Assembly: GCF_002878395.1 (NCBI RefSeq) | Contig: NC_061119.1 | Coordinates: 11,646,595-11,710,594, forward strand | Source of the DNA: Capsicum annuum | Lineage: Eukaryota; Streptophyta; Magnoliopsida; Solanales; Solanaceae | Length of the DNA: 64,000 nucleotides | Direction of reading: 5' to 3' | In this document: piece by piece, positions 33,880-44,690 of the stretch | Position numbering within the stretch: position 1 is the first letter of the stretch | How the letters are laid out: each line of letters starts with the position of its first letter | Program-made: the position numbers and the translations under genes | The notes under the pieces: model-generated | The model's input: only the letters and a program-made list of their open reading frames with translations | The model's database searches: none | Told to the model about the DNA's origin: nothing

Positions 33880-34790
33880 TAGAAGACGTACCTTCTAGTC
33901 GAGTCATTCCCCTTGACTCTTAGAAGATGTACCTCCTAGATGAGTCATCCCCCTTGATTCCTATAAGACATACCTTTTAGTCGAGTCATTCCTTTGATTC
34001 CTAAAAGACGTGCTTTTTAGTCGAGTCAATCCCCTTGATTCCTATAAGATGTATCTTTTAGTCGAGTCATTCCCTTTGATTCCTATAAGACGTACCTGTT
34101 AGTCGAGTCATCTCCCTTGATTTCTATAAGACGTACCTTTTAGTTGAGTCATTCCCTTTGATTCCTATAAGATGTACCTTTTAGTCGAGTCAATCCCCTT
34201 AATTCGTATAAGACATACCTTTTAGTCGAGTCATTCCCTTTGATTCCTATAAGATGTACCTGTTAGTCGAGTCATCTCTCTTGATTCCTATAAGACGTAC
34301 CTTTTAGTCGAGTTAATCCCCTTGATTCCTATAAGACGTACCTTTTAGTCGAGTCATTCTCTTTGATTCCTATAAGACGTACCTGTTAGTCGATTCATCT
34401 CTCTTGATTCCTATAAGATGTACCTTTTAGTTGAGTCATCTCCTTTAATTCCTATAAGACGTACCTTTTAATCGAATCATCCCCCTTTGATTCCTATAAG
34501 ATGTACCTTTTAGTCGAGTCATCCCCCTTGATTCCTATAAGACGTACCTTCTAGTTGAGTCATTCCCCTTGGCTCTTAGAAGACGTACCTTTTAGTCGAG
34601 TTATACCCCTTGATTCCTATAAGACGTACCTTTTAGTCGAATCATTCCCCTTGACCCGTAGAAGACATACCTTTTAGTCGAGTCACTCCCTTTGACCCCT
34701 AAAAGACGTACCTTTTAGTCGAGTCATTCCCCTGATTCCTATAAGACGTACCTTTTAGTCGAGTCATTCCTTTTAATTTCTATAATGATG
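33880..34790 (+). repeat. ~40-bp tandem array (about 22 copies) in element 2
   Basis: Unit ttgattcctataagacgtac followed by cttttagtcgagtcattccc, 40-41 bp, with frequent single-base changes and no unique spacers. It lies between gag and the 3' LTR, the same region as the unrelated 37-bp array of element 1. Confidence 0.9.
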
Positions 34791-35560
34791 TGACTTTTAC
34801 AAAAGTCCTTTGATGATAAATTGGGGCAAAATTTAATTCTTGTGTTTGGAACTTCACTTTCCTGGCATATGAAATCTCTTTATAATAATATTAGTCTGGG
34901 ATAATTTTCTTTTAGTTTTGATGTGATTTCGGGAGTCCGCCTGAAGAATAGAGAGAATAAAATAAAATTCAAGAAACAAAGTGAAGAAATTGAAAGACAA
35001 CATATGGAAATAGCAAGTCAGGAGCCCGTCTGAAGAACAGGATGATCAAATTGAAAGTCAAGAGCCCTCCTGGAGAACGGGATGAGGAAATTGATAGCCA
35101 AGCAACAAGTTTAAAGGTTAAAAGTCAAGAAACAAGGTGAAACAATTGAAAGCCAAGCAACAAATTAAAAAATTGCAAGTCAGGAGCCCGCCTGAAGAAT
35201 AGGGTGATAAAACTCAAGTCAAGAGTTCAAAAGAAGCTGCATAGATAGGAATTTTGTAATTTTATTTATCTTTTTAACTCTTTTAATTTTTTATTTTTGA
35301 TGTAATGACAGAGCCGCGGACTGGAACCTCGATAAAGCCTCACTCGACTCTCCAACTCGGTATAGTTCCTCTTCTTCCAACCATTTGAGATACCTGTGAT
35401 TTGACTCTCTCATAACTTGGGTAGGTAGGATGTCAAAGACTCAGTTGCCCTTCTTCCTTCTGTTTCTTTCTTTGAATAATGGTCGGGTCAAAATTTGTTC
35501 TCGTTGTCTACTTTTTTGGGTCCAAAAACACTTTGTGTTTACACCAAAAAAGAGGCATGA

Positions 35561-37426
35561 TGTAGACACCTAATTTTGTCCGTCCCAAAACCCAATTTAG
35601 CCTTTTTTTTTACCTCTTGTTATTATACACCCTCACCCATGTGATAACACCCCACAAAAATACAAAAGTAATCAAATCCATAACAAATTTAATCTTATCC
35701 TAACTAATTTCTTACACCTCACCACTACCCTACCTACCTCCCTAATCTCATACCCGCATACCCCACCTTTGGCACATTTCTTTTTCCTCACTACACAAAA
35801 TCCATTCTCTCATCTACATATTCTCTCACTAAACACATCACATCCCTCACCGAAAACTTATACACCCACACTGCCAAAAAGTGAGAAGACGAGGGAGGGC
35901 TGAGAGAAACGGAGGGAGAGTGATCGAAAAATAAGTAAGAGGGAGAGATTTTAGGGAGGAGAAGAACAGTGAAGCCACTGTTAAGCTTGCCAGAGCTCCA
36001 TAGACGCTACAATAGTGACCGGAGAACACTGGAAAACCACCGAACCTGACCCCCAACGTCGATTCCGGCAACCATCCACCGAAAAGAGCCGAAACCCGCT
36101 GGCGAGCAATAAAAAATTGGTTTAATCAGTCCCGATTCCAATGAGATCTGCCAAAAAATGACCAAAAATAGTAACGAAGTGTACTAATTAGGTATGAGTT
36201 TTTGGGATTTGTGATCTTTGCTTTGGGTCGTGGGTTTCCTTTTCGTGGAATTGTGTTCGGGTCAAAATTTTGGGATTTTTGCGATTGATTTGGTACGGAG
36301 TTGGTGAGTCCATTGTTGAGGTTCGATTTAAGGTTCATCGGTGCAAACTTTATCTGATTAAATCAAAATGATACATCGATCTTGAAGCATCCCATTGAGG
36401 TCCAATTCTACTTTTTTTCTCTTTTATTTTATTGTTGGTGATTTTTGATACATTAGATTGAATGTTGTTAATTGCTTGTGAATGATGAATATTGAATTTA
36501 CAATATGTTGTGGATTGTTAGATGAATATAAAATTTACAGTAGTTGTGGATTGTCGGGAATAGTGGTGTGAACTATTGTGTATGAATCTTGATTCAAAAT
36601 TAGATTGGGGTAGGATTGAGAATTAAAAAAAAATGATAAAAGGCAAGCTTTAATTTATTTTGAGACCTTGTTGTCGTTGAATGTGATAATGTCATGATAG
36701 ATCAAGCTCAGGTAGGCAAACATAAGTTGGGGTAGGCAAAGTTTAGAATTTATAGTTTTTATCGAATGTTTGAAATTTTGTTGAATGTTTGAAATTTGGT
36801 TGAATGGTTTGGTATTCTCGTATTGAAAAATTGTACTCATTTAGCCGGGAAATGCCCCGAGGGATTTGTATTGATTTATTTGGGGAATGCCCCAAAGTTT
36901 TTTGTACCCGGAAGACGTTCATGGCGAAGGTTCAAGGCATCGGGGAAGCACAGTTTAGGATTAGTATAGGTTAGAGTAGGATTTATATTTTTCGTAATTT
37001 TTCTATTTTAGACTGTATAATTGGACTAAACATTATTGTTTTGATTTTGGATTGTTGTTTGATGTGTTTGATGCATGTTTCTGTGTTTTATGTGGTTTAT
37101 ACATTTGTAATGTCAAATTAGCTGATACGCTCTCCCAAGCGACCGTGGTCGAACCATGGGATCGAGGGGTGCCTAAAACCTTCCCCTCGGTCAACAGAAT
37201 TCCTTAGCCGGAATCTCTATTCGCAAACCAGTCTTAAAGAGTCAAATTGTTTTGAAAAGGATTTTTCAAAGGTGACTTAGCACACCGGATTATGCCAAGT
37301 GGCGACTCTGAATAAAAAAATGTAAATAATCCTTTATCGAAACAATTTTTTTATCTTTTGTCACTTTAATAATGAGAACCCTTTCAAACTTTAAAATGAT
37401 CTTTTTGGTGAAAAGGGGGTGTGACA
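35561..37426 (+). repeat. 3' LTR of element 2 (1866 bp)
   Basis: Starts tgtagacacctaattttgtc and ends gggggtgtgaca. Just before it lies a purine-rich stretch, caaaaaagaggcatga, that fits a polypurine tract. Start and end match the LTR of element 1, though the middle is diverged and carries different short ORFs, none convincing. Confidence 0.85.
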
Positions 37427-37592
37427 GGGAACACAATCGAAAATATTCACAACAACAATCACAATTCGGATTTCCTAAGAATTAAAGCAAATCAACGGCA
37501 CCTTCACCCGATTATTCATTTTCACGATTTCTATGAGCAAAGATAACAATAAGGCTTTCATCACACAACATGATCAAAGAATCATCTCCAAT

Positions 37593-38282
37593 CTAATGAT
37601 CAACTCTATCAACATCATCACTAACTTGAGACTCATCAAACACACCATACACATGCTCAAGTAGTGGACTACATTTATAAGTAAGTTGATCATTATTCAC
37701 ATCCTCATTAGTTGTTGGTAACTCACATACCAACGTAGATTCACCTTGGTTTTCACAAGGGTCAAATAGTGTATGAATACTTTCATCACATGGAAATGGA
37801 ACCTTATTCAAGATACAAGTGCTAGCATTAGGTGGACACAAATCATTCTTACGAGAAGAATCAATTTTGTCATCTATAGGATCAACTAGTTCTTGCTTAC
37901 TTACAGCAAGAATTGGATCTTCTTGTAACCTAGCAATATCAAAAGTATCACAAAGGGAAGACTCATGTCATTCTCCTCTAGGCAAATCACCAACTACATC
38001 TACTTGGCTACTACTAGCCACATTACAACATTCTAAGTTTGTAGAAGTGTAAGAGATAGCATTTTTACCTTGTAGCGCACATAAGGTACGACCTTCACCT
38101 TGGTGTGTGTCATACAATCCCACTTTCTTCTTTGGGAAGCTCTCATCACAAGGAAGTTTTTGATTAAGTTGAGCTTGGACAAGAGGAATTGGATTTAGTG
38201 GCCTAAATGTGGATATCAATTGCCGTAGCTTTTCAAGTTTCCGTTTGAAATCTTCACAAACGGCCTTGAAATCGTCACCCAT
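37593..38282 (-). pseudogene. Unknown ORF of element B, broken
   Basis: Starts at ATG 38282 (MGDDFKAVCEDFKRKLEKLR, a short coiled-coil-like start). It runs to 37968 and, after a break, continues at 37841 (NASTCILNKVPFPCDESIHT, then YKCSPLLEHVYGVFDESQ). The repeated PCDES motif appears in both parts. The position and the acidic, Cys-containing character parallel the ORF of element C. No family is recognised. Confidence 0.5.
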
Positions 38283-39527
38283 GGTACCTAAGAAAGACAA
38301 CAATAAAGGAAAAAACAACAAACTAGTTAGCTCAAAAGTATCCTCACCGCATTCTCACACTTTCGGTTGCCTCATACTTGGATTCACAAGTGTTGAAAGT
38401 TGGCTTATAATCAGTGAGACATTGAGGGATGAGTTCTACTCTTGTTCGGAATGAATTTTTGTTTGAAAGACTCAAAGAAATCTTGTTCAGACTTGAGCCA
38501 AGGAATCACAATGATTAAAAAAATAAAAGCACACAAGGACGCAAACACGAAATAAACGAACTCAAAAACTAACTCACAACCTAGTAGATGATTACTAGTT
38601 TGCCAATTAATATTAGAATCAATAAATACAACTAAGGAAACAAAGAAACGAAACTAAGAAAACTAAAATTTTGAGCCTTAGATCATTTTTGGGAGGTGGC
38701 AACGTGGCATACACGTGGAAGCCTTGGATTGGGTGTTGGGAATTGTTGAAATTTGAAACTTTTTTTTATCAACTTGAATTGTTCAATCTCCAATTTGAAA
38801 GAGTGGATTTTCGGCTATAGTAGGCCAAACAAGACTTTGGAGCCTTTTTTTCAAAATTCAAGAGGCTTTGACTTTCTTGCACCTTTTTGGCAAGACAACC
38901 TTTTTGAGAGTCTTATCTTCTTTCCTCTTTTGTCAACCTTGAAAAATGCCCTTTCTCCTTTTTGGTAATAAGGCTTTTTGAAAGACCTATTATGTACTTT
39001 CTCTTTTTTTGTTGTCTTGGAAATGTTTCCCAGACAAACAAAGACCACTCTTTCTTTCACTATTCTTCTTCAACACAACATGAAGATGACTATGAACATC
39101 AAGAACATTCAAGAATGGAAACCAAACTAAATGAGCCCCAAATTGACTGATTTTTTTTTCTTTTAGCTCACATTGATCTCCACAACAACAACAACAATAC
39201 GTTTTCAAGTCCACATCTTCAACAACAACATGAACAACACATTTTCAAGCCACCAATCTTCAAAAAACAGCAACCTTCAAATTCTAAGAACAACTCAAAA
39301 ATGACTCAAAATTCGGATCTAGACTCAATTAGTGTTAGTGAAAAAGGGGCTAACACTAGAAATAACCAAAACACATAAAAATATTCTAAATCTAAATTTA
39401 AAATTTCGGTCAAAGACCAAAAATGAGACAAAATTCTTTTTTTTTTAGTTTTTCGGTTTTTAACACTTTTTTTTATTTTTAAGTTAACAAGCCCAAGATT
39501 GATTTTGTTGAAATAAAATCAATCCTT

Positions 39528-39539
39528 GCTCTGATACCA
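39528..39539 (-). promoter_or_regulatory. Primer binding site (tRNA-Met type), element B
   Basis: On the minus strand tggtatcagagc, the classical primer site complementary to initiator tRNA-Met. Two bases separate it from the LTR end at 39542. Confidence 0.85.
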
Positions 39540-39541
39540 AA

Positions 39542-39877
39542 TGATAAGAATACGTCTACGGAACACTAAAACCAGCCAAGAACACAAGAGGAAAACGAGA
39601 ACAAGAGACAACAAAACAATGGCAGCAACAACAAACATACGATAATGGAAACAAGACAACAAAACACAACACAAATGCAATAAATAAAGGATAGTAACTT
39701 GACATAAAATTATACAAGAACATAAGAACCAAGACGTGGATCAAACGTCAAGACTCCTACAACCCATATAATCAACATCAAGCTCTTACGTAGACACAAA
39801 AGGGACGTCAATCTCCTCAAGCACCAACGTTTCTAAGCCAAAATGCAACACTAGTGATTCCACACTAAGTACTACCC
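39542..39877 (-). repeat. LTR of element B, PBS-side part
   Basis: Plus-strand start tgataagaatacg. It is homologous to the solo LTR at 20103. It is interrupted after ctaccc at 39877 by element C and continues at 43461. Confidence 0.8.
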
Positions 39878-40599
39878 AATGGTACAATATCGACAAGGAA
39901 GACACTAACACACACCAAAACAGTTCATGATTTGAAGAACCGAGGACCCTTTTTAGTGACCCCTCTCGAATTCACTACATAATAACAATACAAGTACGAT
40001 AACAACAAGATTGTAAGGTGTTCAACACCTATAATGATCGATCAACAAACTAAGATTACAACACAATAACAAGAACAAAAATGACACAACAAGGTCTCGG
40101 GTTTAGACACCCAAAACCAAGAATGAACACAACAACAATAATAAGATAGAATGATAGATAACTTGACACACAATGCATAAACACTATGAACCAAAGTGTA
40201 TATTAAACAGTAAGACCCAAGAATTCATACAAATAACATCAAGTTCTTACGGTGACCTCAAGGGAATGGAATCCCCAAGCAACTAACGTTTCAAAACAAG
40301 CAACCAACACAAGTGATTCTACATTTGTCACAAGTGATATCCACACTTGTATGAACACTCTCAAAGAGCTCTCAAAATATCATCTAAGTTATGACAAAAT
40401 GACCTAACATGTTCTATTTATAGCCTAGGTTTGAACTTAATATAAAATGAGTAGAATGCCCTTAATGAGCCAAGACAAAAGGGAGGCCTTGGAGTGTGGG
40501 ACTTGTTCTCTACACTTTAAAGCTTGTTACATTGGTTGAGCAACCACCCGAGCTCGAGTCTTTACATATTGATCCACAATCATGATCGTACTTGTATCA
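39878..40599 (-). repeat. 3' LTR of element C
   Basis: It runs from aatggtacaatatcgac to gatcgtacttgtatca. A TATA-like ctataaatag on the minus strand lies at 40414-40423. Confidence 0.9.
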
Positions 40600-41423
40600 T
40601 TCTTCTCTTCTTGAAAAAGGATTCGACCTTGAATCCGAACCTTGCAAATAATAGAAAGGACAAGCAAACACAAGTTCCTCAAGGTATAAGGGTTAGGATT
40701 AGTGTAATCAATCATAGTATCTTGCCAAGGTTGCTCAAACTTCACATACACCCAAATATCCCTCTTACCTGAATACCCTCCCAAGAAAGAGTCAACTAGT
40801 CTATCCACATAAGTGTGACAAGAAATAAGGAATAAGAGTTGCTCATCAAGTGGAAAACATTGACTCTTCTTGGAACAACAAATAGGCTTGAAAGCCGATA
40901 TAGGAAGGCCATAAATTCCATGCACATTCAAGTCATTCCAAAAGACATCCTCATCATTATACTTCAAATAATCATCGGGATCAAATGGGTGGAATGTCCA
41001 TGGACATGAGTTTAGGATGCATTTCATTTTCCCAATACTACCACTAGTACAATGTATTGGGTCTACAACAAAAACAACTAGAGGGTCATCCATAGTCAAC
41101 CGGCCAACATGTTCAACATCACCATTTTCACATACAAGTTGGTCTTCATGACTTCCATAAGACAATGTACTATCACTTGCCATAATGGCCTCAGCACTAG
41201 ATGGATCAACTAGCGTATACACAATCTCAATTTGTACATTATCATCACCAAATGGAGGCATATTTGGCTTACCTAAAGTCAAATTACCGTTCACACTTAG
41301 TTGGCTACTAGCCTCATTCACTAGAGTGCAAGAGTTAGTTTGACTACCTTGTAGCTCATGTGTAGCATATCCACTCATAAGAACCTGATTAGGAAGGCTT
41401 GGATTCTCTATCAAGTTATCCAA
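40527..41423 (-). CDS. 298-codon ORF of element C, unknown family
   Basis: It reads from 41423 to 40527, ending within the 3' LTR. The protein is acidic and Cys-containing: NEASSQLSVNGNLTLGKPNM, DPLVVFVVDPIHCTSGSIGK, CILNSCPWTFHPFDPDDYLK, YNDEDVFWNDLNVHGIYGLP and FEQPWQDTMIDYTNPNPYTL. Neither a zinc knuckle nor gag, protease or RT motifs are seen. The displayed start is a non-ATG codon. The natural start is probably the ATG at about 41574 (MTLEKVTMNDLMTGI, then a Met/Glu/Arg-rich coiled coil), joined through a frameshift near 41430. I have seen similar text only as anonymous Solanaceae proteins, by memory. It could be a family-specific structural protein or a captured gene fragment. Confidence 0.6.
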   Translation of the reverse strand: MDNLIENPSLPNQVLMSGYATHELQGSQTNSCTLVNEASSQLSVNGNLTLGKPNMPPFGDDNVQIEIVYTLVDPSSAEAIMASDSTLSYGSHEDQLVCENGDVEHVGRLTMDDPLVVFVVDPIHCTSGSIGKMKCILNSCPWTFHPFDPDDYLKYNDEDVFWNDLNVHGIYGLPISAFKPICCSKKSQCFPLDEQLLFLISCHTYVDRLVDSFLGGYSGKRDIWVYVKFEQPWQDTMIDYTNPNPYTLRNLCLLVLSIICKVRIQGRILFQEEKNDTSTIMIVDQYVKTRARVVAQPM

Positions 41424-42721
41424 CTTCTTGCAAGAGAGCTTTCCGTCCCTTCTATTCTTCCTTCCACTCGGTCCATTATTTTTTCCATTCTCTCCATTCG
41501 GTTACTAAGGTCATATTTCATACCTATTATGCCAGTCATCAAATCGTTCATGGTCACTTTTTCCAATGTCATAGTTCCTAGCAAAAGAAATTTTAAAACA
41601 AAAACACAAAAAACAACAAACTAGTTAATGTTAGAAAATAAAACATCCTCACAAGCTCTCGCACTTTGAAATGCCTCTCAATTAGCTCACAAGTGTTGGT
41701 AACTCGTTTATACTCCAAGGAGATTACTTGGTACCAGTTGGGGCTCGAGGTCAGAATAGATTCTCTTTTGAAACAACTCAAAGAAAATACATACGGAGTT
41801 GAACCAAGAAACTACAACGAATTTAAAATAGATAAAAGCACACAAAGAAACGTAGATACGAATAAATGGACATAAAAACTAATTTACAACCTAGTAGACA
41901 ATTACTAGTTAGTTAATTAGCAATAGAATCAACAAATTGCAACTAAGAAACAAAGATTAGAAACTAAGAAATAAAAAATTTGAGCCTAAATTTGTAGTGT
42001 GAATAGTAAAACGTGACATGGCAGCCACGTATTGATTGCGGTCGTAACAAATTTTATTTTCCAAAATTAGAAGTCTTGAACAATTTGTGATTTGGAATTG
42101 GTGGGAATTGATTTAGGAGAAAAACAAGTCTTGAAATCTTATTATCAAATTCAAAAGTGGAAGACTTGACTTTTTGTACTATCCCCCTTAAAACAAGGTC
42201 CTTAAAATAAGGAAATTTGTTGGGAAGTGATTGACTAGTTGATGGGTGATGGTAAATCTTTCAAGACTAACAAACTTTCACCTTTTTCTCTTCAACTTTA
42301 TAGATCTAGTATACACTTTATTTTAACAAGTCTTGAAAGGGATGAAGAACATCAAGAACAACTTCAACTATCACCAAGAACACAACAATCCCAACAACCA
42401 ATTCCAACAACAACAATGCCAATAAATCACAGCCAAGTCCACCAAGATGACAACACAACCGGCTAAGGCTTTAAGTTCACAACAACACTTCAACAAATGC
42501 AAGCTCAAATTTAGATGTTGACTCAAGAGTGTTAGTGATGAAGAAAACTAACACTTGAAACACCAAGAAAAACAAAATAACTCTTAGATCTAATGCTCAA
42601 GTCTCGGCCAAACACAACAAACTTTCGGCCAAGATCCAAACTCAAGAACACTACTTTTTTTTATATATATTTTCAAGTAAGCTAGCCCAAGATTGATCTT
42701 GTGGGAACAAAATCAAGCCAT

Positions 42722-42733
42722 GCTCTGATACCA
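42722..42733 (-). promoter_or_regulatory. Primer binding site (tRNA-Met type), element C
   Basis: Minus strand tggtatcagagc, immediately beside the LTR at 42734. Confidence 0.9.
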
Positions 42734-43455
42734 AATAATACAAGATCGACAAGGAAGACACTAACACACACCAAAACAGTCCATGATTTGAAGAACCGAG
42801 GACCCCTTTTGGTGACCCCTCTCGGATTCACTACACAATAACAATACAAGCATGATAACAACAAGATTCTAAGGTATTCAAAACCTATAATCAGCGAGCC
42901 ACAAACTAAGATTACAACACAATAACAAGAACAAAAATGACACAACAAGGTCTCGGGTTTAGACACCCAAAACCAAGAATGAACACAACAACAATAATAA
43001 GATAGAATGATAGATAACTTGACACACAATACACAAACACTGTGAACCAAAGTGTATATTGAACACTAAGACCCAAGAATTCATACAAATAACATCAAGT
43101 TCTTACGGTGACCTCAAGGGAACGGAATCCCCAAGCAACCAATGTTTCAAAACAAGCAACCAACACAAGTGATTCCACACTTGTCACAGGTGATATCCAC
43201 ACTTGTATGAACACTCTCAAAGAGCTCTCAAAATATCATCTAAGTTATGACAAAATGACCTAACATGTTCTATTTATAGCCTAGGTTTCAACTTAATACA
43301 AAATGAGTAGAATGCCCTTAATGAGCCAAGACAAAAGGGAGGCCTTAGAGTGTGGGACTTGTTCTCTACACTTCAAAGCTTGTTCCATTGGTTAGGCAAC
43401 CACCCGAGCTTGAGTCTTTATGTATTGATCCACAATCACGATCGTACTTGTATCA
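42734..43455 (-). repeat. 5' LTR of element C
   Basis: It runs from aataatacaagatcgac to gatcgtacttgtatca. The TATA-like ctataaatag (minus) at 43270-43279 has the same offset (536) as in the other LTR. Confidence 0.9.
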
Positions 43456-43460
43456 TACCC

Positions 43461-43944
43461 TAGTTTGGATTTTCACTATACTTTCTCTCAAGAGATGAGT
43501 TCTTCAATATCAATCAATAACTAAGTGAAATAATCCTAAAATATTCTATTTATAATCTACTATAAGACGAAGACAAAATGACCAAGGTGCCCTTAATGAG
43601 TGGGGCGCCTATGGAGTGCAAAGGAGAGACATAAAATGACCAAGACACCCTAAATGAGAAGGGCAGTCATGAAGTGTTCAAAGAGATCTTCTTCACACTT
43701 CAACATATGCAATCCCTTGTGTTATTTTTGGCTTTCACACTTGTTCTTTATCACTTGGACTGTCGAGTGTCTCATCAAGGCAAGCTCACAAGCAACTATC
43801 AACACACAGAATTAATCTATTGTGTACTCAAAATGGGTCTCCCATGCATGTCGTCGTTCCCTCAATGTGACCACACCCGAATTCTTCATGTGTTGGCCTT
43901 GCATAATGTCATCTAAAGGTATGATGGCAATTTGGCTCGTATCA
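43461..43944 (-). repeat. LTR of element B, distal part
   Basis: It continues the B LTR from tagtttggattttcac (after the duplicated taccc) to ggctcgtatca. On the minus strand it is the LTR start TGATACGAGCC. A variant tandem pair gaccaaggtgcccttaatgag / gaccaagacaccctaaatgag lies at about 43580-43660. Confidence 0.75.
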
Positions 43945-44690
43945 GGGGGGGCCGATCCCAAGTAGCCTGGGATGGGTGGAAGAAGAGGTCTCGAGATCGA
44001 GCGTAGCTTGAGACCTGGGGGCTAGGTGGTCCTAGGAAGACTAGGACGGGTGGAGGGGCGGAGCCAGGCACCCATAAAGAGGGCGGTCCCGGGCTCGGAT
44101 AGAGCCTGAAACCCGAGAAAGAGAGGTTCGGTCCTGGGATTGAGCGAAACCTGGGATGGGTGAAGGGAGCGGTCCCGGGCTTAGGCGGAGCCTGAAACCC
44201 GGGGTGGAGGGAGGGCATCCCGATCTCGGGCAGATCCTGGGACGGGGGGAGGAGGCGGTCCTGGGCTCGGGCAGAGCCTGGGAAGGGGTCAGTCCCGGGC
44301 TCGGGCAAAGCTTGGGGGGGGGGCGATCCCAGGGAGAGGGGGTAGGGATGGGCTTGGGCGTGGTCTGCGATCTGGGCGGGGAGGGGCCTCCTGGGCCTTG
44401 GCGTGGTCCCGAGTCCCGACGGGAGGAGGTTCTTGGTCCCTGGTCCAGGTAGGGGCGGGGCTCCCGGGGACGTGGTTTCGGGTCCAGGCGGGGACGGAGG
44501 CGGGAGGGTTGGTCCTGGGCTTTGGCATGGTCCCGAATTCAGGCGGGGGAGGGGCGCGAGGGGGAGCGAGGGGTCCTGGGCCAAGGCGTGGTCCCGGGTT
44601 TAGGCGAGGGTAGGGGGGGTTTCCGTGGTCTAGGCAGGGCGGGAGGAGGGTCTTGGGTAGAGGGGGGGGGGCCTTGTCCTTTCCCTTCTA
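43945..44690. repeat. Very G+C-rich degenerate repeat block
   Basis: About 745 bp of G-rich DNA on the plus strand made of degenerate units such as ggtcccgggctcgggcagag followed by cctggga and a variable ggggnggagg stretch. The unit length varies (roughly 45-75 bp). It abuts the LTR end of element B exactly and stops abruptly before taatacttcatatttatg. Long frames occur on both strands (for example Pro-rich on minus), but they are by-products of the composition. Runs of 7-10 G make G-quadruplex formation plausible. Confidence 0.85.

Larger units (their letters stand above)
27477..37426 (+). mobile_element. Tat-type LTR element 2 without pol, 5' LTR truncated
   Basis: Order on the plus strand: truncated 5' LTR (27477-27848), PBS (27853-27870), leader (27871-29570) with two copies of the conserved module, broken gag (29571-31410), a long non-coding region with the third module, the three-copy subrepeat and a ~40-bp tandem array, a purine-rich tract, and the 3' LTR (35561-37426). 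No protease, RT, RNase H or integrase text is found in the ~4.1 kb between gag and the 3' LTR. It is a non-autonomous derivative related to element 1. Confidence 0.85.
39878..43455 (-). mobile_element. Complete non-autonomous LTR element C (3578 bp)
   Basis: Two LTRs of equal length (722 bp: 39878-40599 and 42734-43455), a tRNA-Met-type PBS next to the right one, a polypurine-like aagaagagaagaa next to the left one (minus strand), and a perfect 5-bp target duplication taccc (39873-39877 and 43456-43460). The interior is ~2.1 kb, far too short for gag-pol. It carries one main ORF of unknown family. Some LTR differences show it is not brand new, but the structure is whole. It sits inside an LTR of element B. 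Confidence 0.9.
37427..43944 (-). mobile_element. Small LTR element B (interrupted by C, cut at its left side)
   Basis: On the minus strand: LTR (43944-43461 continuing 39877-39542), tRNA-Met-type PBS (39539-39528), leader, a small ORF region (38282-37593), then an abrupt join to the LTR of element 2 at 37426/37427. The 3' end and 3' LTR of B are missing. No gag or pol text is seen. Internal text near 38560-38660 is homologous to 41860-41960 of element C, so B and C belong to one family. Confidence 0.7.

Noticed and set aside
42682..43050. 122-codon Cys/Val-rich ORF
   Set aside because: It lies entirely in the 5' LTR of element C and has no domain.
43913..44584. 223-codon Pro-rich ORF on the minus strand (extensin-like look) and several Gly-rich ORFs on plus
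   Set aside because: All arise from the G+C-rich degenerate repeat, which is open in many frames at once. There is no signal peptide and no regular SPPPP motif.
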